From the NCBI RefSeq assembly GCF_000280925.3, contig NZ_CP012109.1, forward strand, positions 8,018,501 to 8,082,500: DNA of 64,000 nucleotides, read 5' to 3'. Under the pieces are notes generated by a model. The model saw only the letters and a program-made list of their open reading frames with translations, was not told where the DNA came from and did not search any database. The stretch's first letter is position 1. Every line of letters starts with the position of its first letter. Made by a program: the position numbers and the translations under genes. Shown here one piece after another: positions 27,052 through 35,874 of the stretch. This stretch comes from Myxococcus hansupus. Its GTDB lineage: Bacteria; Myxococcota; Myxococcia; Myxococcales; Myxococcaceae.

Positions 27052-29886
27052 ATGCGTTCCTCCCGTTCTTTCGCGTTCGTCCTCTCGCTGTTCCTCCTGT
27101 CCGCGCCCGTGCTCGCGGACAACAACGCGGATGAAGCGGACATCGCGTTCGAGCTCGGCAACGATGCCTACTCCAAGGGCCAGTACGCCGAAGCGCTGCG
27201 CTCCTACTTCACCAGCTACCGCCTGGTGCCCAACCGCAACGTCCTCTTCAACATCGCCCGCTGCTTCGAGGCGCTGGGCAAGTTCAACGAGGCGTACCGC
27301 TACTACAACGACCTCCTCTCCGAGGACCTGCCCAAGGAGGACGCCGCGGAGGTGTCGCGCTCCGTGGACCGGCTCCGCCCCAAGGTCGCGCTGGTGCGCG
27401 TCACCACCAACCCCAAGGGCGCGGACGTCTACGTGGACCGCATGGACCTGGGCAGCCGGGGCCGCTCGCCGCAGACGCTCGCGCTGACACCCGGCCGTCA
27501 CAAAATCATGGTGAAGAAGGACGGCTACCGTCCCGCGGAGGCCACCCTCTCCCTGGTGCGCGGCCGTGAAACGGACCAGACCTTCGACCTGGCCCTCATC
27601 ACCGGCGGCGTGGAGGTGACAGGCACGCCCGAGGGCGCGGAGATTCGCGACGCCCCCAATGGCAACGTCCTGGCCCGGGTGCCCGGCCGCGTGCGGCTGC
27701 CCCCTGGCCAGCGCGTGCTGCACGTGCGCGCGCCGGGCTATGCCCCCAGCCAGTACGTGGTGGAGGTCCCCGCGGATGGCAACGTGCCCGTCAGCGTGGC
27801 CCTGCGCCCCCAGGACCGGCCCACGGGCCGGCTCGTGGTGACAGCCAACCGCGACGGCGCCACGGTGCGCGTGGATGGCAAGCCCGCGGGCTTCACGCCC
27901 ACCGTCGTCACCCTGCCCGAAGGCGAGCACGTCTTGGAGGTGGAGAGCCGCGAGGTGCGCCCGCTCCGCCAGACGGTGAAGGTGGTCGCGGAGGAAGAAG
28001 TGAAGGTCCACGCCGAGCTGCGCTACGCGCCGCCCCCCGTGCGCGCCGCCTCCAAGAGCCTGGTCGCCGTCGACGAGGCGCCCGCCTCCACCACCGTCCT
28101 CACCCAGGAGGAGCTGCGCGCCTTCGGCTGGCGCACCGTCGCCGAGGCCGTGGCCGGCGTGCGCGGATTCTACCTCACCGATGACCGGACCTATACGTAC
28201 ATGGGCGTGCGTGGCTTCTCGCCGCCGGGCGACCTCAACACGCGCATCCTCATCCTCTGGGATGGCCACTCCATGAACGACGTCTGGGCCGGCCAGGGCT
28301 TCGCCGCCCATGACCTGAGCGTGGACATCCTGGAGGTGGAGCGCATCGAAGTCGTCCGCGGCCCGGGCAGCGCCCTCTACGGTACGGGCGCCTTCTTCGC
28401 CGTCATCAACGTGGTGCCTCGCGAGTCGCTGGGCTCCAACAAGAACTTCGAGGTGACGGGCGCCGTGGGCGCGCTGGGCGCCACCCGCGGCCACGCGACA
28501 GCGTCGTGGGAGGACGGAAACCGCTCGGTGCTGGTGAGCGCCTCCGCCATGGGCGCGTCGGGCGCGGACACCACCCGGCTGGGCCCCACGGGCCCCATCA
28601 TCACCGGACTGGACGCCGAACGCGCCGCGGGTGGCTCGCTCCGCGCCCGCCTGGGCGACCTGTCCTTCCAGGCCCAGTTCAACGTGCGCACCAAGGAGCT
28701 GCCCACCGCGCCGTACGGCACCGTGCCCGGCACCGAGGGCAACATCGTGGAGGACCTGCGCGCCTTCGCCGAGGCCCGCTACGAGCGCCAGTTCACCGAG
28801 CGCTTCAGCCTGTCGGTGCGCGGTGCGTTCGACCTCAGCCGCTACGAGGGCACCTACGTGTACCCGGTGGAGGACGGCGGCTCCCGGACCGAGGGCGGCG
28901 CGGCGGACTGGATGACCGCGGAGGCCCGCGCGCGCATCGGCCTGTTCGAGGGCAACGTCTTCACGCTCGGCGTGGAAGGTCAGGCGCAGTTGCGCGTGCG
29001 GCAGGACGCCGGGGACCAGCCCCTGGAGACGCAGGCGCGCACGCTGCTGTCCGCGTACCTGCTCGACGAGTGGAAGCTCCACCCGCGGCTGAGCGTGTCC
29101 GCCGGCCTGCGCCTGGACAAGTACGTGGACCTGGACAGCACGCCCATCACCCCGCGTCTGGCCGTCATCGCGCGCCCCTATGAGCAGGGCCTCACCAAGC
29201 TGGTGGCCGGTAACGCCTTCCGCGCGCCCAACGTCTACGAGCTCTACTACGCGGACGGCATCTCCCAGGGCTCGGCGGTGAACCTGCGGCCGGAGACCAT
29301 CACCACCTTCGAGCTGGAGCACTCGCACGACCTGACGGACGAGCTGCGCCTCACCGTGGCCGGTTACCACAACCGCATCGCCAGCCTGGTGCAGCTCAGC
29401 GCGGAGCCCACCCCTTCGGGCGACTGCGGCACCTCGGCGTGCTTGCGCTTCATGAACACCGACGGCACCACGCTGGCCTGGGGCGCCGAAGCCGGCGTGC
29501 ACTGGCAGCCGGGGCGCTGGCTGATGGTGGACGTGAGCTACTCCTACGTGACGCTGCGCAATGCCTCGGAGGAGGTCGCCTCCGCGTCGCCCGCGCACCT
29601 CGTCGCGGGCCGGATGATGATGCCCATTGGCGCTGGCGACATGCGCGTGGCCACGCAGGCCATCTACCAGAGCGCCCGTCCCACCGGCCCCGGCGGGGCG
29701 GAGAGCGGCGAGGCCCTGCTCGTGGGCTTCGGCCTGTCGGGTGACTACGGCCCGCTGCGCTACTTCGCCGGCGTGCACAACCTGCTGGACACCCGCTACT
29801 CGCTGCCCGTGTCGGACGAGAACTCCATCGCCCCGGTGCCGCAGTACGGCCGAACCTTCACCCTGCAGCTCACGGGAACCTTCTGA
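27052..29886 (+). CDS. TonB-dependent-receptor-like outer membrane protein with TPR and PEGA modules
   Basis: 944 residues from ATG 27052, giving the signal peptide MRSSRSFAFVLSLFLL...VLA; an ATG at 27010 is possible. Residues ~27-100 form TPR-like helices (NDAYSKGQYAEALRSYF). Then come three PEGA-type beta units (near 113-165, 170-250 and 259-305; e.g. GADVYVDRMDLG, GATVRVDGKPAG). The plug domain starts around 333 (VLTQEELRAFGW, GVRGF, ILILWDGHSMND, IEVVRGPGSALYGTGAFFAV). The remainder is a TonB-receptor beta-barrel ending in an aromatic residue (QLTGTF). It should be an outer-membrane importer or scaffold with a large periplasmic N-terminal extension. The substrate cannot be inferred. Confidence 0.9.
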   Translation: MRSSRSFAFVLSLFLLSAPVLADNNADEADIAFELGNDAYSKGQYAEALRSYFTSYRLVPNRNVLFNIARCFEALGKFNEAYRYYNDLLSEDLPKEDAAEVSRSVDRLRPKVALVRVTTNPKGADVYVDRMDLGSRGRSPQTLALTPGRHKIMVKKDGYRPAEATLSLVRGRETDQTFDLALITGGVEVTGTPEGAEIRDAPNGNVLARVPGRVRLPPGQRVLHVRAPGYAPSQYVVEVPADGNVPVSVALRPQDRPTGRLVVTANRDGATVRVDGKPAGFTPTVVTLPEGEHVLEVESREVRPLRQTVKVVAEEEVKVHAELRYAPPPVRAASKSLVAVDEAPASTTVLTQEELRAFGWRTVAEAVAGVRGFYLTDDRTYTYMGVRGFSPPGDLNTRILILWDGHSMNDVWAGQGFAAHDLSVDILEVERIEVVRGPGSALYGTGAFFAVINVVPRESLGSNKNFEVTGAVGALGATRGHATASWEDGNRSVLVSASAMGASGADTTRLGPTGPIITGLDAERAAGGSLRARLGDLSFQAQFNVRTKELPTAPYGTVPGTEGNIVEDLRAFAEARYERQFTERFSLSVRGAFDLSRYEGTYVYPVEDGGSRTEGGAADWMTAEARARIGLFEGNVFTLGVEGQAQLRVRQDAGDQPLETQARTLLSAYLLDEWKLHPRLSVSAGLRLDKYVDLDSTPITPRLAVIARPYEQGLTKLVAGNAFRAPNVYELYYADGISQGSAVNLRPETITTFELEHSHDLTDELRLTVAGYHNRIASLVQLSAEPTPSGDCGTSACLRFMNTDGTTLAWGAEAGVHWQPGRWLMVDVSYSYVTLRNASEEVASASPAHLVAGRMMMPIGAGDMRVATQAIYQSARPTGPGGAESGEALLVGFGLSGDYGPLRYFAGVHNLLDTRYSLPVSDENSIAPVPQYGRTFTLQLTGTF

Positions 29887-29887
29887 C

Positions 29888-30340
29888 ATGGCGGCCCACG
29901 CCGACGTCGCCTTCGCCTTCATCTCGCCAGGGCACGCGCTCTACGAAGGCGAGCTGGAGCTGCGCTTCCGCGTGCTGCGCGAACCGTTGGGCTACAGCCC
30001 CTCCGACGTGGCCTTCCCGTTCGAAGCGGACAGCCTGCACCTGGTGGCGCATCAGGACGGCCGCGTGCTCGGGTGTGTGCTCTTCCACCCCGAGGACGCG
30101 CACGGCGGGCGGCTGTTCCAGATGGCCGTGGCGGCGCACCTCCAGGGACAGGGCCTGGGCGCCCGGCTGGTGCGTACGCTGGAGGCGGAACTGGTGCAGC
30201 GGGGCTTCAACCACGTCCACCTGCACGCGCGCGCGCCCGCCGTCCCCTTCTACGAGCGCCTGGGTTACGCCGTCCACGGCGAGCCCTACACCGAGGTGGG
30301 CATCCCTCACCGCAACATGCGCAAGACACTTGGCGCCTAG
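29888..30340 (+). CDS. GNAT-family N-acetyltransferase
   Basis: 150 residues starting 2 bases after the receptor's stop codon, so translational coupling is likely. It contains the acetyl-CoA pyrophosphate-binding loop QGQGLGARLV and the C-terminal motif PFYERLGYAV typical of GNAT proteins of the ElaA type. It should acetylate an amino group of a small molecule or protein in the cytoplasm; the target is unknown. Confidence 0.88.
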   Translation: MAAHADVAFAFISPGHALYEGELELRFRVLREPLGYSPSDVAFPFEADSLHLVAHQDGRVLGCVLFHPEDAHGGRLFQMAVAAHLQGQGLGARLVRTLEAELVQRGFNHVHLHARAPAVPFYERLGYAVHGEPYTEVGIPHRNMRKTLGA

Positions 30341-30355
30341 GGCCGGCACCCGCCT

Positions 30356-30425
30356 GTTACCCGGCAACCAACCTGAAAGGCCCTCTTCCGCTCCCCACCT
30401 CTGAGGAGCGAGGGTTGCTGGTAAC
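30356..30425 (+). other. Candidate structured RNA element between GNAT and NMO genes
   Basis: Outer arms 30356-30369 and 30413-30425 can pair over about 13 positions (GTTAC with GTAAC, GCAACC with GGTTGC, one bulge and one G-U). Inside, CGCTCC (30389-30394) pairs with GGAGCG (30405-30410). The element ends about 40 bases before the NMO start. It matches no riboswitch family I recognise and could be a leader, an attenuator or chance. Confidence 0.3.
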
Positions 30426-30465
30426 CTTGGAGAAGCCCAAGAGCCCGCCAGCTTCAGGAGACCCG

Positions 30466-31656
30466 ATGAACGGAGCGAATGACGGAGGTTCCCCGCCCTC
30501 TTCCCGTGATGTCGAGCCCGACGAGGAGCACGGTGATTCCGGCCCCGAGCAACCCCGGCGCCCGCCCATCTACGTTCTGGAAGGCAACACCCTGCACACG
30601 CGGCTGACGCGTGAGTTGGGCGTGAACTATCCGTTCGTCAGCGACGGCATGGCGTTCGTCTCGCTGCCGCCGCTGGTCCTCGCCGTCTCGGAGGCGGGAG
30701 GCGTGGGCATGCTCGGTGTCGTGCCGGAGCCGCCGGACGTCCTGGATGTCCGCATCCAGACCGTGCAGGCGGGCACACAGAAGCCCTTCGGGGCGAACCT
30801 CCTCATCGCGCCCGACGGTGGCCAGCACCGCGTCACCCGCGAACATGTCGAGGTCTGCATCGCCCGGCGCGTGCCCATCGTCTCGTTTCAAGGAGACCTC
30901 CCGCCCGCGGAGTGGGTGTCTTCGCTGAAGCGCGCGGGCATTCGCGTGTGGGTCCAGGCGCCCTCGGTCGAGATTGCACGGCAGGCCCTGGCCCTGGGCG
31001 CGGACGGGCTCATCGCGCAGGGACGGCAGGCCTCCGGCATCAACCACAGCGGCCTGCCCACGCTGGCCCTGGTGCGCGCGCTGCGCGCCATGACCGACAC
31101 CGTGCCCGTGCTGGCCTCGGGCGGCATCGCCGACGGACTCAGCGCCGCGCGCGCCCTCTTCCACGGCGCGGACGGCGTCTGGGTGAGCACGCGCATGGTG
31201 GCGTCCGTGGAGGCGTACGCCCACCCGGGCTACAAGCAGCGCATCGTCGATGGCGACGCGGGCGACTCGGACTTCACCACCGTCTTCGGCGCCGACTGGC
31301 CCGGACAGCGCATGCGCGTGGTGCGCAACCGCGTGGTGCGAGAGTGGACGGGGCGCGAGGGGCGCGTTCCCATGCCCACCCCCGGCCCCACGCGCGTGGG
31401 CACCACCCGGCTGTTTCCGGGCACGCCGGGCGGCGCCTCCGTGGACATCCCCAGGTTCAGCGCCTTCATCCCCACGCCCGACACCGAGGGTGACTTGGAT
31501 GAGATGGCCATGCCGGCCAGCGGCGCCAGCATGGCGCGCATCGAGAGCATCCAACCGGCCGGGCAAATCGTGGTGGAGCTGATGGAGCGAGCGCGCCGGG
31601 TGCTCGCCGATCCGCACGGCCTGGAAGCCGACACCGATGAGGACGACCGGGGCTGA
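30466..31656 (+). CDS. Nitronate monooxygenase-like / 2-nitropropane dioxygenase-family FMN protein
   Basis: 396 residues from ATG 30466, with CAGGAG 5 bases upstream. After a ~32-residue acidic, Pro-rich N-terminus, the TIM barrel begins with YPFVSDGMAFVS, with GGVGMLG, FGANLLI, VPIVSFQG, GADGLIAQGRQASG and the FMN phosphate-binding GGIADGLSAARAL followed by GADGVWVSTR. These are landmarks of the NMO/enoyl-reductase II group. It should bind FMN and oxidise or reduce an unsaturated substrate. The family His-Gly-Gly is replaced by QASGINHSG, so the nitronate activity is uncertain. The last ~60 residues form a poorly conserved tail. Confidence 0.82.
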   Translation: MNGANDGGSPPSSRDVEPDEEHGDSGPEQPRRPPIYVLEGNTLHTRLTRELGVNYPFVSDGMAFVSLPPLVLAVSEAGGVGMLGVVPEPPDVLDVRIQTVQAGTQKPFGANLLIAPDGGQHRVTREHVEVCIARRVPIVSFQGDLPPAEWVSSLKRAGIRVWVQAPSVEIARQALALGADGLIAQGRQASGINHSGLPTLALVRALRAMTDTVPVLASGGIADGLSAARALFHGADGVWVSTRMVASVEAYAHPGYKQRIVDGDAGDSDFTTVFGADWPGQRMRVVRNRVVREWTGREGRVPMPTPGPTRVGTTRLFPGTPGGASVDIPRFSAFIPTPDTEGDLDEMAMPASGASMARIESIQPAGQIVVELMERARRVLADPHGLEADTDEDDRG

Positions 31657-31676
31657 TTTGGAGTAGAGCGCCCTTC

Positions 31677-32069
31677 ATGGGTGCAACGTGGCGCCGGGCG
31701 ACACATCTGGGGTGGCTGGTCTTCGCACTGTGTGGCGCCACCGCGGTGGTGCGCGCCGCCACCGCCGAGCTGCCGCCGCCCCCGCAGCACCTGTCCCCCG
31801 CCACGCGTGAGCAGGTGGGCCAGGCCGCCGCCAACCAGGAGGCTGAGTGGCGGCGCAAGTCGCGCCAATCCTTCCCGGGAGACCACTGGTCCCAGGACGA
31901 CGACTTCGGCGCGTCCGAGCGCAAGTGGGCCGTGGATGAAGCCCGCCGCCGACAGGTGCCCGTGACGGAGGTCCTGGAGGCCGTCGACGAGGAGCTGCAC
32001 CACCGCCCCGTGCAGCCGCCGCGCAAGGCCACCGCCAGTCCCTGCAAGCCGCGCCCCTTCTACGACTGA
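31677..32069 (+). CDS. Small exported protein, unknown function
   Basis: 130 residues, starting 20 bases after the NMO stop. A hydrophobic leader (LGWLVFALCGATAVVRA) is followed by a charged, Gln/Arg/Asp-rich, likely helical region (SPATREQVGQAAANQEAEW) and a C-terminal Pro-rich end with one Cys. I recognise no domain. High third-position GC and tight spacing to both neighbours support a real gene, probably part of the same transcription unit. Confidence 0.65.
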   Translation: MGATWRRATHLGWLVFALCGATAVVRAATAELPPPPQHLSPATREQVGQAAANQEAEWRRKSRQSFPGDHWSQDDDFGASERKWAVDEARRRQVPVTEVLEAVDEELHHRPVQPPRKATASPCKPRPFYD

Positions 32070-32086
32070 GCCCGCGCCCCGCGTCC

Positions 32087-34414
32087 ATGATGCCTCCCCC
32101 TCGCAGGCTGCTTCGCTTCGCCCACCGCGCCGCCACCCTCACCGGCCTGCGGCTGGCCCTCTTCGCCGCGCTGGCGCTGGCCGCGAGCTGGCGTCCGCTC
32201 CAGCAAGCCGGCGGGATGAACGACTTCCGCGACGCGCACCTGCTGCACTCGTACGAGGACGCGGGGACTCGCACGGTGACGCACTACGGCCAGCTCCCGC
32301 TGTGGAACCCCTGGGCCTGCGGCGGGCAGTACGCAATAGGCAGCCCGCAGACGCGGGTGGCTTCGCCCACGCTGCTGGTGTCCACGTTGATGGGAGCGCG
32401 GCCCGCGGAGCCGCTGCTGCTGTGGGCCTTCCTCGTGCTCGGCATGGAGGGCTTCTTCCACTACGCGCGGCGGCGCGTGGGCTCCGCGCTGGGCGCCTTG
32501 GCCGCGGCGCCGCTGTTCGGCCTGGCGGGCTTCACCGCGCTCTCGTGGTCCATTGGCTGGCTGAACTTCGCGGGCTTCCTGCTGCTGCCCTGGCTGCTGT
32601 GGGGCACGCGCCGCGCGGCGGAGGGCCACTTGCGTGGCGCAGCGGTGGTGGCGGGTGTCTTCGCGCTGCTGCTCGGCTTCGGCGGCACCTATCCGGTGCC
32701 CATGGGCGCGCTCTTCGTCGCGCTGGAGGCCGGCCGGACGCTGCATGGCCTGCGCGGGACGGCTCGTCGCAAGTCCGCGCTGTGGGGCCTGGGCGTCACG
32801 GCGCTGTTCACCCTGGGCGCCTGCGCGTTCCGGCTGTGGCCGCTGGTGGAGACCATGCGGTCGGCGCCGCGCATCATGGCGGGCACGCCGGGCAACTCCG
32901 CGGAGGAGCTGGCGCGCATGCTGCTCCAGCTCCCGGCGCGCTCCGGCCACAGCGACCCGGGCAACTTCTTCCTCGCGCCCGCGGTGCTCGCGCTGATTCC
33001 CCTGGCCGCGTGGGCGTGGCGCCGGGCTTTGTATCCGGCGGTGCTGGCGTCGCTGTGCGTGTGGATGGCGGCGGGTTACTCCGCGACACCGTCGCTGTTC
33101 GGCGCGCTGCGGCTGCTGCCCGTCTTCGGGACGCTGCGCTACCCCGAGCGCTTCCTGGTGCCCGCGGGCTTCTTCCTCGCCGAGCTGGTGGCGCTGGGCC
33201 TCGCCGTGCTGCTGGTGCGTGTGTGGCGTGTGCCCCCCGCGCGCACGGCCGCGTCGTGGTGGCCCACCGCGGCAGCGGTGGCGTGTGTCGTCATCGCCGT
33301 GGGCTGGGGCTTCCAGGTGCGCGCCTTCGACCGGCTCAGCCGCTGGTCGCAGATGGTGCCCTCGCCCGGCCCCATCCCCGAGGAGGCGGAGCGCCCCTTC
33401 GCGCAGGCCCGAGGAAACCGCTGGGCCCAGGGCTACTTCCTGGCGCTCAACCGGGGCTCCATCGCCTGCGGTGAAGCCTGGCCCGTGCCCATGTCGGAGC
33501 GCCTGCGCGGCGACCTGCCCCAGGAGGAGTACCTGGAGGACGTGTCCGCGGGCACCGCGCGCCGCGTGGAGTGGACGCCCAACCGCGTGACGGTGGACGT
33601 GACGGCGACGCGGCCCACGGTGCTGCTGGTGAACCAGAACTGGCATCCCGGGTGGAAGTCCTCGGAGGGCGAGGTCGTCTCCCACCAGGGGCTGCTGGGG
33701 GTGCGGGTGGCGGAAGGGACGCACCGCGTGGTGCTGCGCTTCCTGCCGCGCTCGGGCCTCGGCGGCGCGGGAGTCTCCGCGCTCGCGTGGCTGGGGATGG
33801 GGCTTGTCGCATGGCGGTTGCGTGGGCGGCTGGGGCTCGCGGCCATTGGGGTGGCCAGTGTGCCGCTGGCCGCGTGGGGCGTGTTGCTGGCGACGTCCAC
33901 GGAGCCGGTGGCCCGCGCGGTGCCGCTGAATCCGGACGGCACGCCCATGTTCGTGACGGCGCCCCCCTCCGACGCCAAGCGCCTGGACGCGAAGTTCGAC
34001 GTCCCGGTGGAGCTGGTCGCGGCGGAGGTGCCGTCAGCGCCGGACGCGGAGGGGCTCATCCACATGGTGCTCTACTGGCGCGTCACCGGGCCCGTGCACC
34101 GCTCCGTGGGCGTCTTCGTCCACCTGCCAGGCCCCCCGGGCAGCAAGCGGAAGAACGCGGACCATCCCGTGCTGGGCGGCACCTTCTTCCTCGCAGGGGC
34201 ACCCAGGGACGTGCTGCTGCGCGACGCCTTCTCCGTGAACACGAAGGACTGGGACGGGGGCGAAAGGAAGGTCCTCGTGGGTCTGTGGCGGGCCGGGGGT
34301 GACGGCTCGCGCATCGGCGGACGGGGCGCGGATGGAAAGCCGCTGACGTCGTCACATGTCGAGGCGGGCACACTCACCGTGCCGCCCAAGCCACAGTCCG
34401 AGGAGAAGCCCTGA
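32087..34414 (+). CDS. Multi-spanning membrane protein, YfhO-like
   Basis: 775 residues. It has about ten hydrophobic segments in the first ~500 residues, a periplasmic-type motif near the start (WRPLQQAGGMNDFRD, PLWNPWACGGQYAIGSP) and a C-terminal soluble beta-rich region. The loop PLWNPWACGGQ and the RYPERFLVPAGFF segment are typical of YfhO/GT-C-like proteins that act in cell-surface polysaccharide or lipid glycosylation. The enzymatic role is inferred from this similarity only. It lies 17 bases after the previous gene and is followed by gloA after a short gap. Confidence 0.72.
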   Translation: MMPPPRRLLRFAHRAATLTGLRLALFAALALAASWRPLQQAGGMNDFRDAHLLHSYEDAGTRTVTHYGQLPLWNPWACGGQYAIGSPQTRVASPTLLVSTLMGARPAEPLLLWAFLVLGMEGFFHYARRRVGSALGALAAAPLFGLAGFTALSWSIGWLNFAGFLLLPWLLWGTRRAAEGHLRGAAVVAGVFALLLGFGGTYPVPMGALFVALEAGRTLHGLRGTARRKSALWGLGVTALFTLGACAFRLWPLVETMRSAPRIMAGTPGNSAEELARMLLQLPARSGHSDPGNFFLAPAVLALIPLAAWAWRRALYPAVLASLCVWMAAGYSATPSLFGALRLLPVFGTLRYPERFLVPAGFFLAELVALGLAVLLVRVWRVPPARTAASWWPTAAAVACVVIAVGWGFQVRAFDRLSRWSQMVPSPGPIPEEAERPFAQARGNRWAQGYFLALNRGSIACGEAWPVPMSERLRGDLPQEEYLEDVSAGTARRVEWTPNRVTVDVTATRPTVLLVNQNWHPGWKSSEGEVVSHQGLLGVRVAEGTHRVVLRFLPRSGLGGAGVSALAWLGMGLVAWRLRGRLGLAAIGVASVPLAAWGVLLATSTEPVARAVPLNPDGTPMFVTAPPSDAKRLDAKFDVPVELVAAEVPSAPDAEGLIHMVLYWRVTGPVHRSVGVFVHLPGPPGSKRKNADHPVLGGTFFLAGAPRDVLLRDAFSVNTKDWDGGERKVLVGLWRAGGDGSRIGGRGADGKPLTSSHVEAGTLTVPPKPQSEEKP

Positions 34415-34468
34415 GCCCGGCGGGCCGGGACGCATGACGCGGCACGGTGATGGGGTTATGACGTGCGC

Positions 34469-34855
34469 ATGCGAATCCTGCACACCATGCTCCGCGTCGG
34501 TGACCTCGAGCGCTCGCTCGACTTCTACACCCGGGTCATCGGCATGAAGTTGCTGCGCCGTCACGACTACCCGGACGGCAAGTTCACCCTGGCCTTCGTG
34601 GGCTTTGGCCCCGAGGACACCCACCCCGCCCTGGAGCTCACCCACAACTGGGGCGTCGAGAAGTACGAGCTGGGCACCGCGTACGGCCACGTGGCGCTGG
34701 GCGTCAGTGACATCCATGGCACGTGCGACGCCATCCGCAAGGCCGGCGGCAAGGTGGTCCGCGAGCCCGGCCCCATGAAGCACGGCACCACCGTCATCGC
34801 CTTCGTCGAGGACCCGGACGGCTACAAGGTGGAGCTCATCCAGAAGGACGCCTGA
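34469..34855 (+). CDS. gloA: Lactoylglutathione lyase (glyoxalase I)
   Basis: 128 residues from ATG 34469, which matches the family start MRxLHTMLRVGDL; a GTG two codons upstream is in frame. It converts the hemithioacetal of methylglyoxal and glutathione to lactoylglutathione. The metal ligands are in place: His in ILHTML, Glu in ALELTHNW, His in GHVALGV and Glu in YKVELIQ. The length and motifs are those of the nickel-type bacterial GloA. Confidence 0.93.
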   Translation: MRILHTMLRVGDLERSLDFYTRVIGMKLLRRHDYPDGKFTLAFVGFGPEDTHPALELTHNWGVEKYELGTAYGHVALGVSDIHGTCDAIRKAGGKVVREPGPMKHGTTVIAFVEDPDGYKVELIQKDA

Positions 34856-34936
34856 GCCGCACCCCGCCCTGCCTCCCCCACCCCACCCGTCCTGGCGCTC
34901 ACGCAACGCCTGCACACCCGGCCTGGGCCCGTTAGT

Positions 34937-35776
34937 GTGGCCCCCGTGAGCTCCGCACCCCTCTTCGTCCCCAATCACGCCCCGCCGGACCGGCCGCGAG
35001 ACACCGCGCTGCTCTTCCTCGCCCGCGGCATGGAGATGCTCGTCCAGGAGCACGCGGACGGCGTCTCCATTCCCACCGGCGCGGACTTCCCGGAGCTGGC
35101 AGCGGACGCGCACTACCTGGGCCAGTTGGACGGCGTGGACTGCTACGCGGCGGGGTTCACCCGGGAGTTCATCGCCCCCCAGGGCTACCAGGTGGTCACC
35201 GCTCGCACGCTCTACCGGCGCGTGGACGATGCCCGCTTCGCCGTGGCGGGACGCGCGCTCGCCATCGTGGAGTGGGACCTCACGCACCGCTTCTGCGGCC
35301 GCTGCGGCCAGCCCACGCAGCTCGTCGCCGGAGAGCGCGCCCGCCGCTGCCCGGTGGACAAGACGCCCTTCTACCCTCGCATCGCGCCCGCCATCATCGT
35401 CCTCATCACCCGCGGCGACACGATGCTGCTGGCGCGCAACGCCCAGTTCCCGGAGCCCATGTTCAGCACGCTCGCGGGCTTCGTCGAACCGGGCGAGTCG
35501 CTGGAGGAGTGCCTGGCGCGCGAGGTGAAAGAGGAGGTCGGCATCGACGTGAAGAACCTCCGCTACTTCGGCTCGCAGCCGTGGCCCTTCGGCCGCTCGC
35601 TCATGGTGGGCTTCACCGCCGAGTACGCGGGCGGCGACATCGTCGTGGACCCGAAGGAAATCTCCGAAGCCCACTGGTTCAGCCCGGACCAACTGCCGCG
35701 CATTCCTCCGCGGCTCAGCATCGCGCGGCAGCTCATCGACGCCTTCGTCGAGCGCGTGAAGGGCGCCGCCCCCTAG
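34937..35776 (+). CDS. nudC: NAD(+) diphosphatase / RNA deNADding Nudix hydrolase
   Basis: 279 residues from GTG 34937 (another GTG at 34946 is possible). The Nudix box GFVEPGESLEECLAREVKEEVGI is complete, and the NudC-specific SQPWPFGRS follows it, so NADH pyrophosphatase and 5'-NAD cap removal are expected. The zinc ribbon upstream reads CGRCG...CPVD: three of the four usual cysteines are present and the fourth is Asp, followed by the canonical FYPR. It stands 81 bp from gloA on the same strand. Confidence 0.92.
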   Translation: MAPVSSAPLFVPNHAPPDRPRDTALLFLARGMEMLVQEHADGVSIPTGADFPELAADAHYLGQLDGVDCYAAGFTREFIAPQGYQVVTARTLYRRVDDARFAVAGRALAIVEWDLTHRFCGRCGQPTQLVAGERARRCPVDKTPFYPRIAPAIIVLITRGDTMLLARNAQFPEPMFSTLAGFVEPGESLEECLAREVKEEVGIDVKNLRYFGSQPWPFGRSLMVGFTAEYAGGDIVVDPKEISEAHWFSPDQLPRIPPRLSIARQLIDAFVERVKGAAP

Positions 35777-35874
35777 CCCCCCGGACGGGGCGCCGGCCCC
35801 CCGCTGGTTCCGCGCTTGACCTGGCGCGGCCGGTTGGGGTTGAAGCGCCCCTCCTCTCGACGAGCGAAGAAGCC

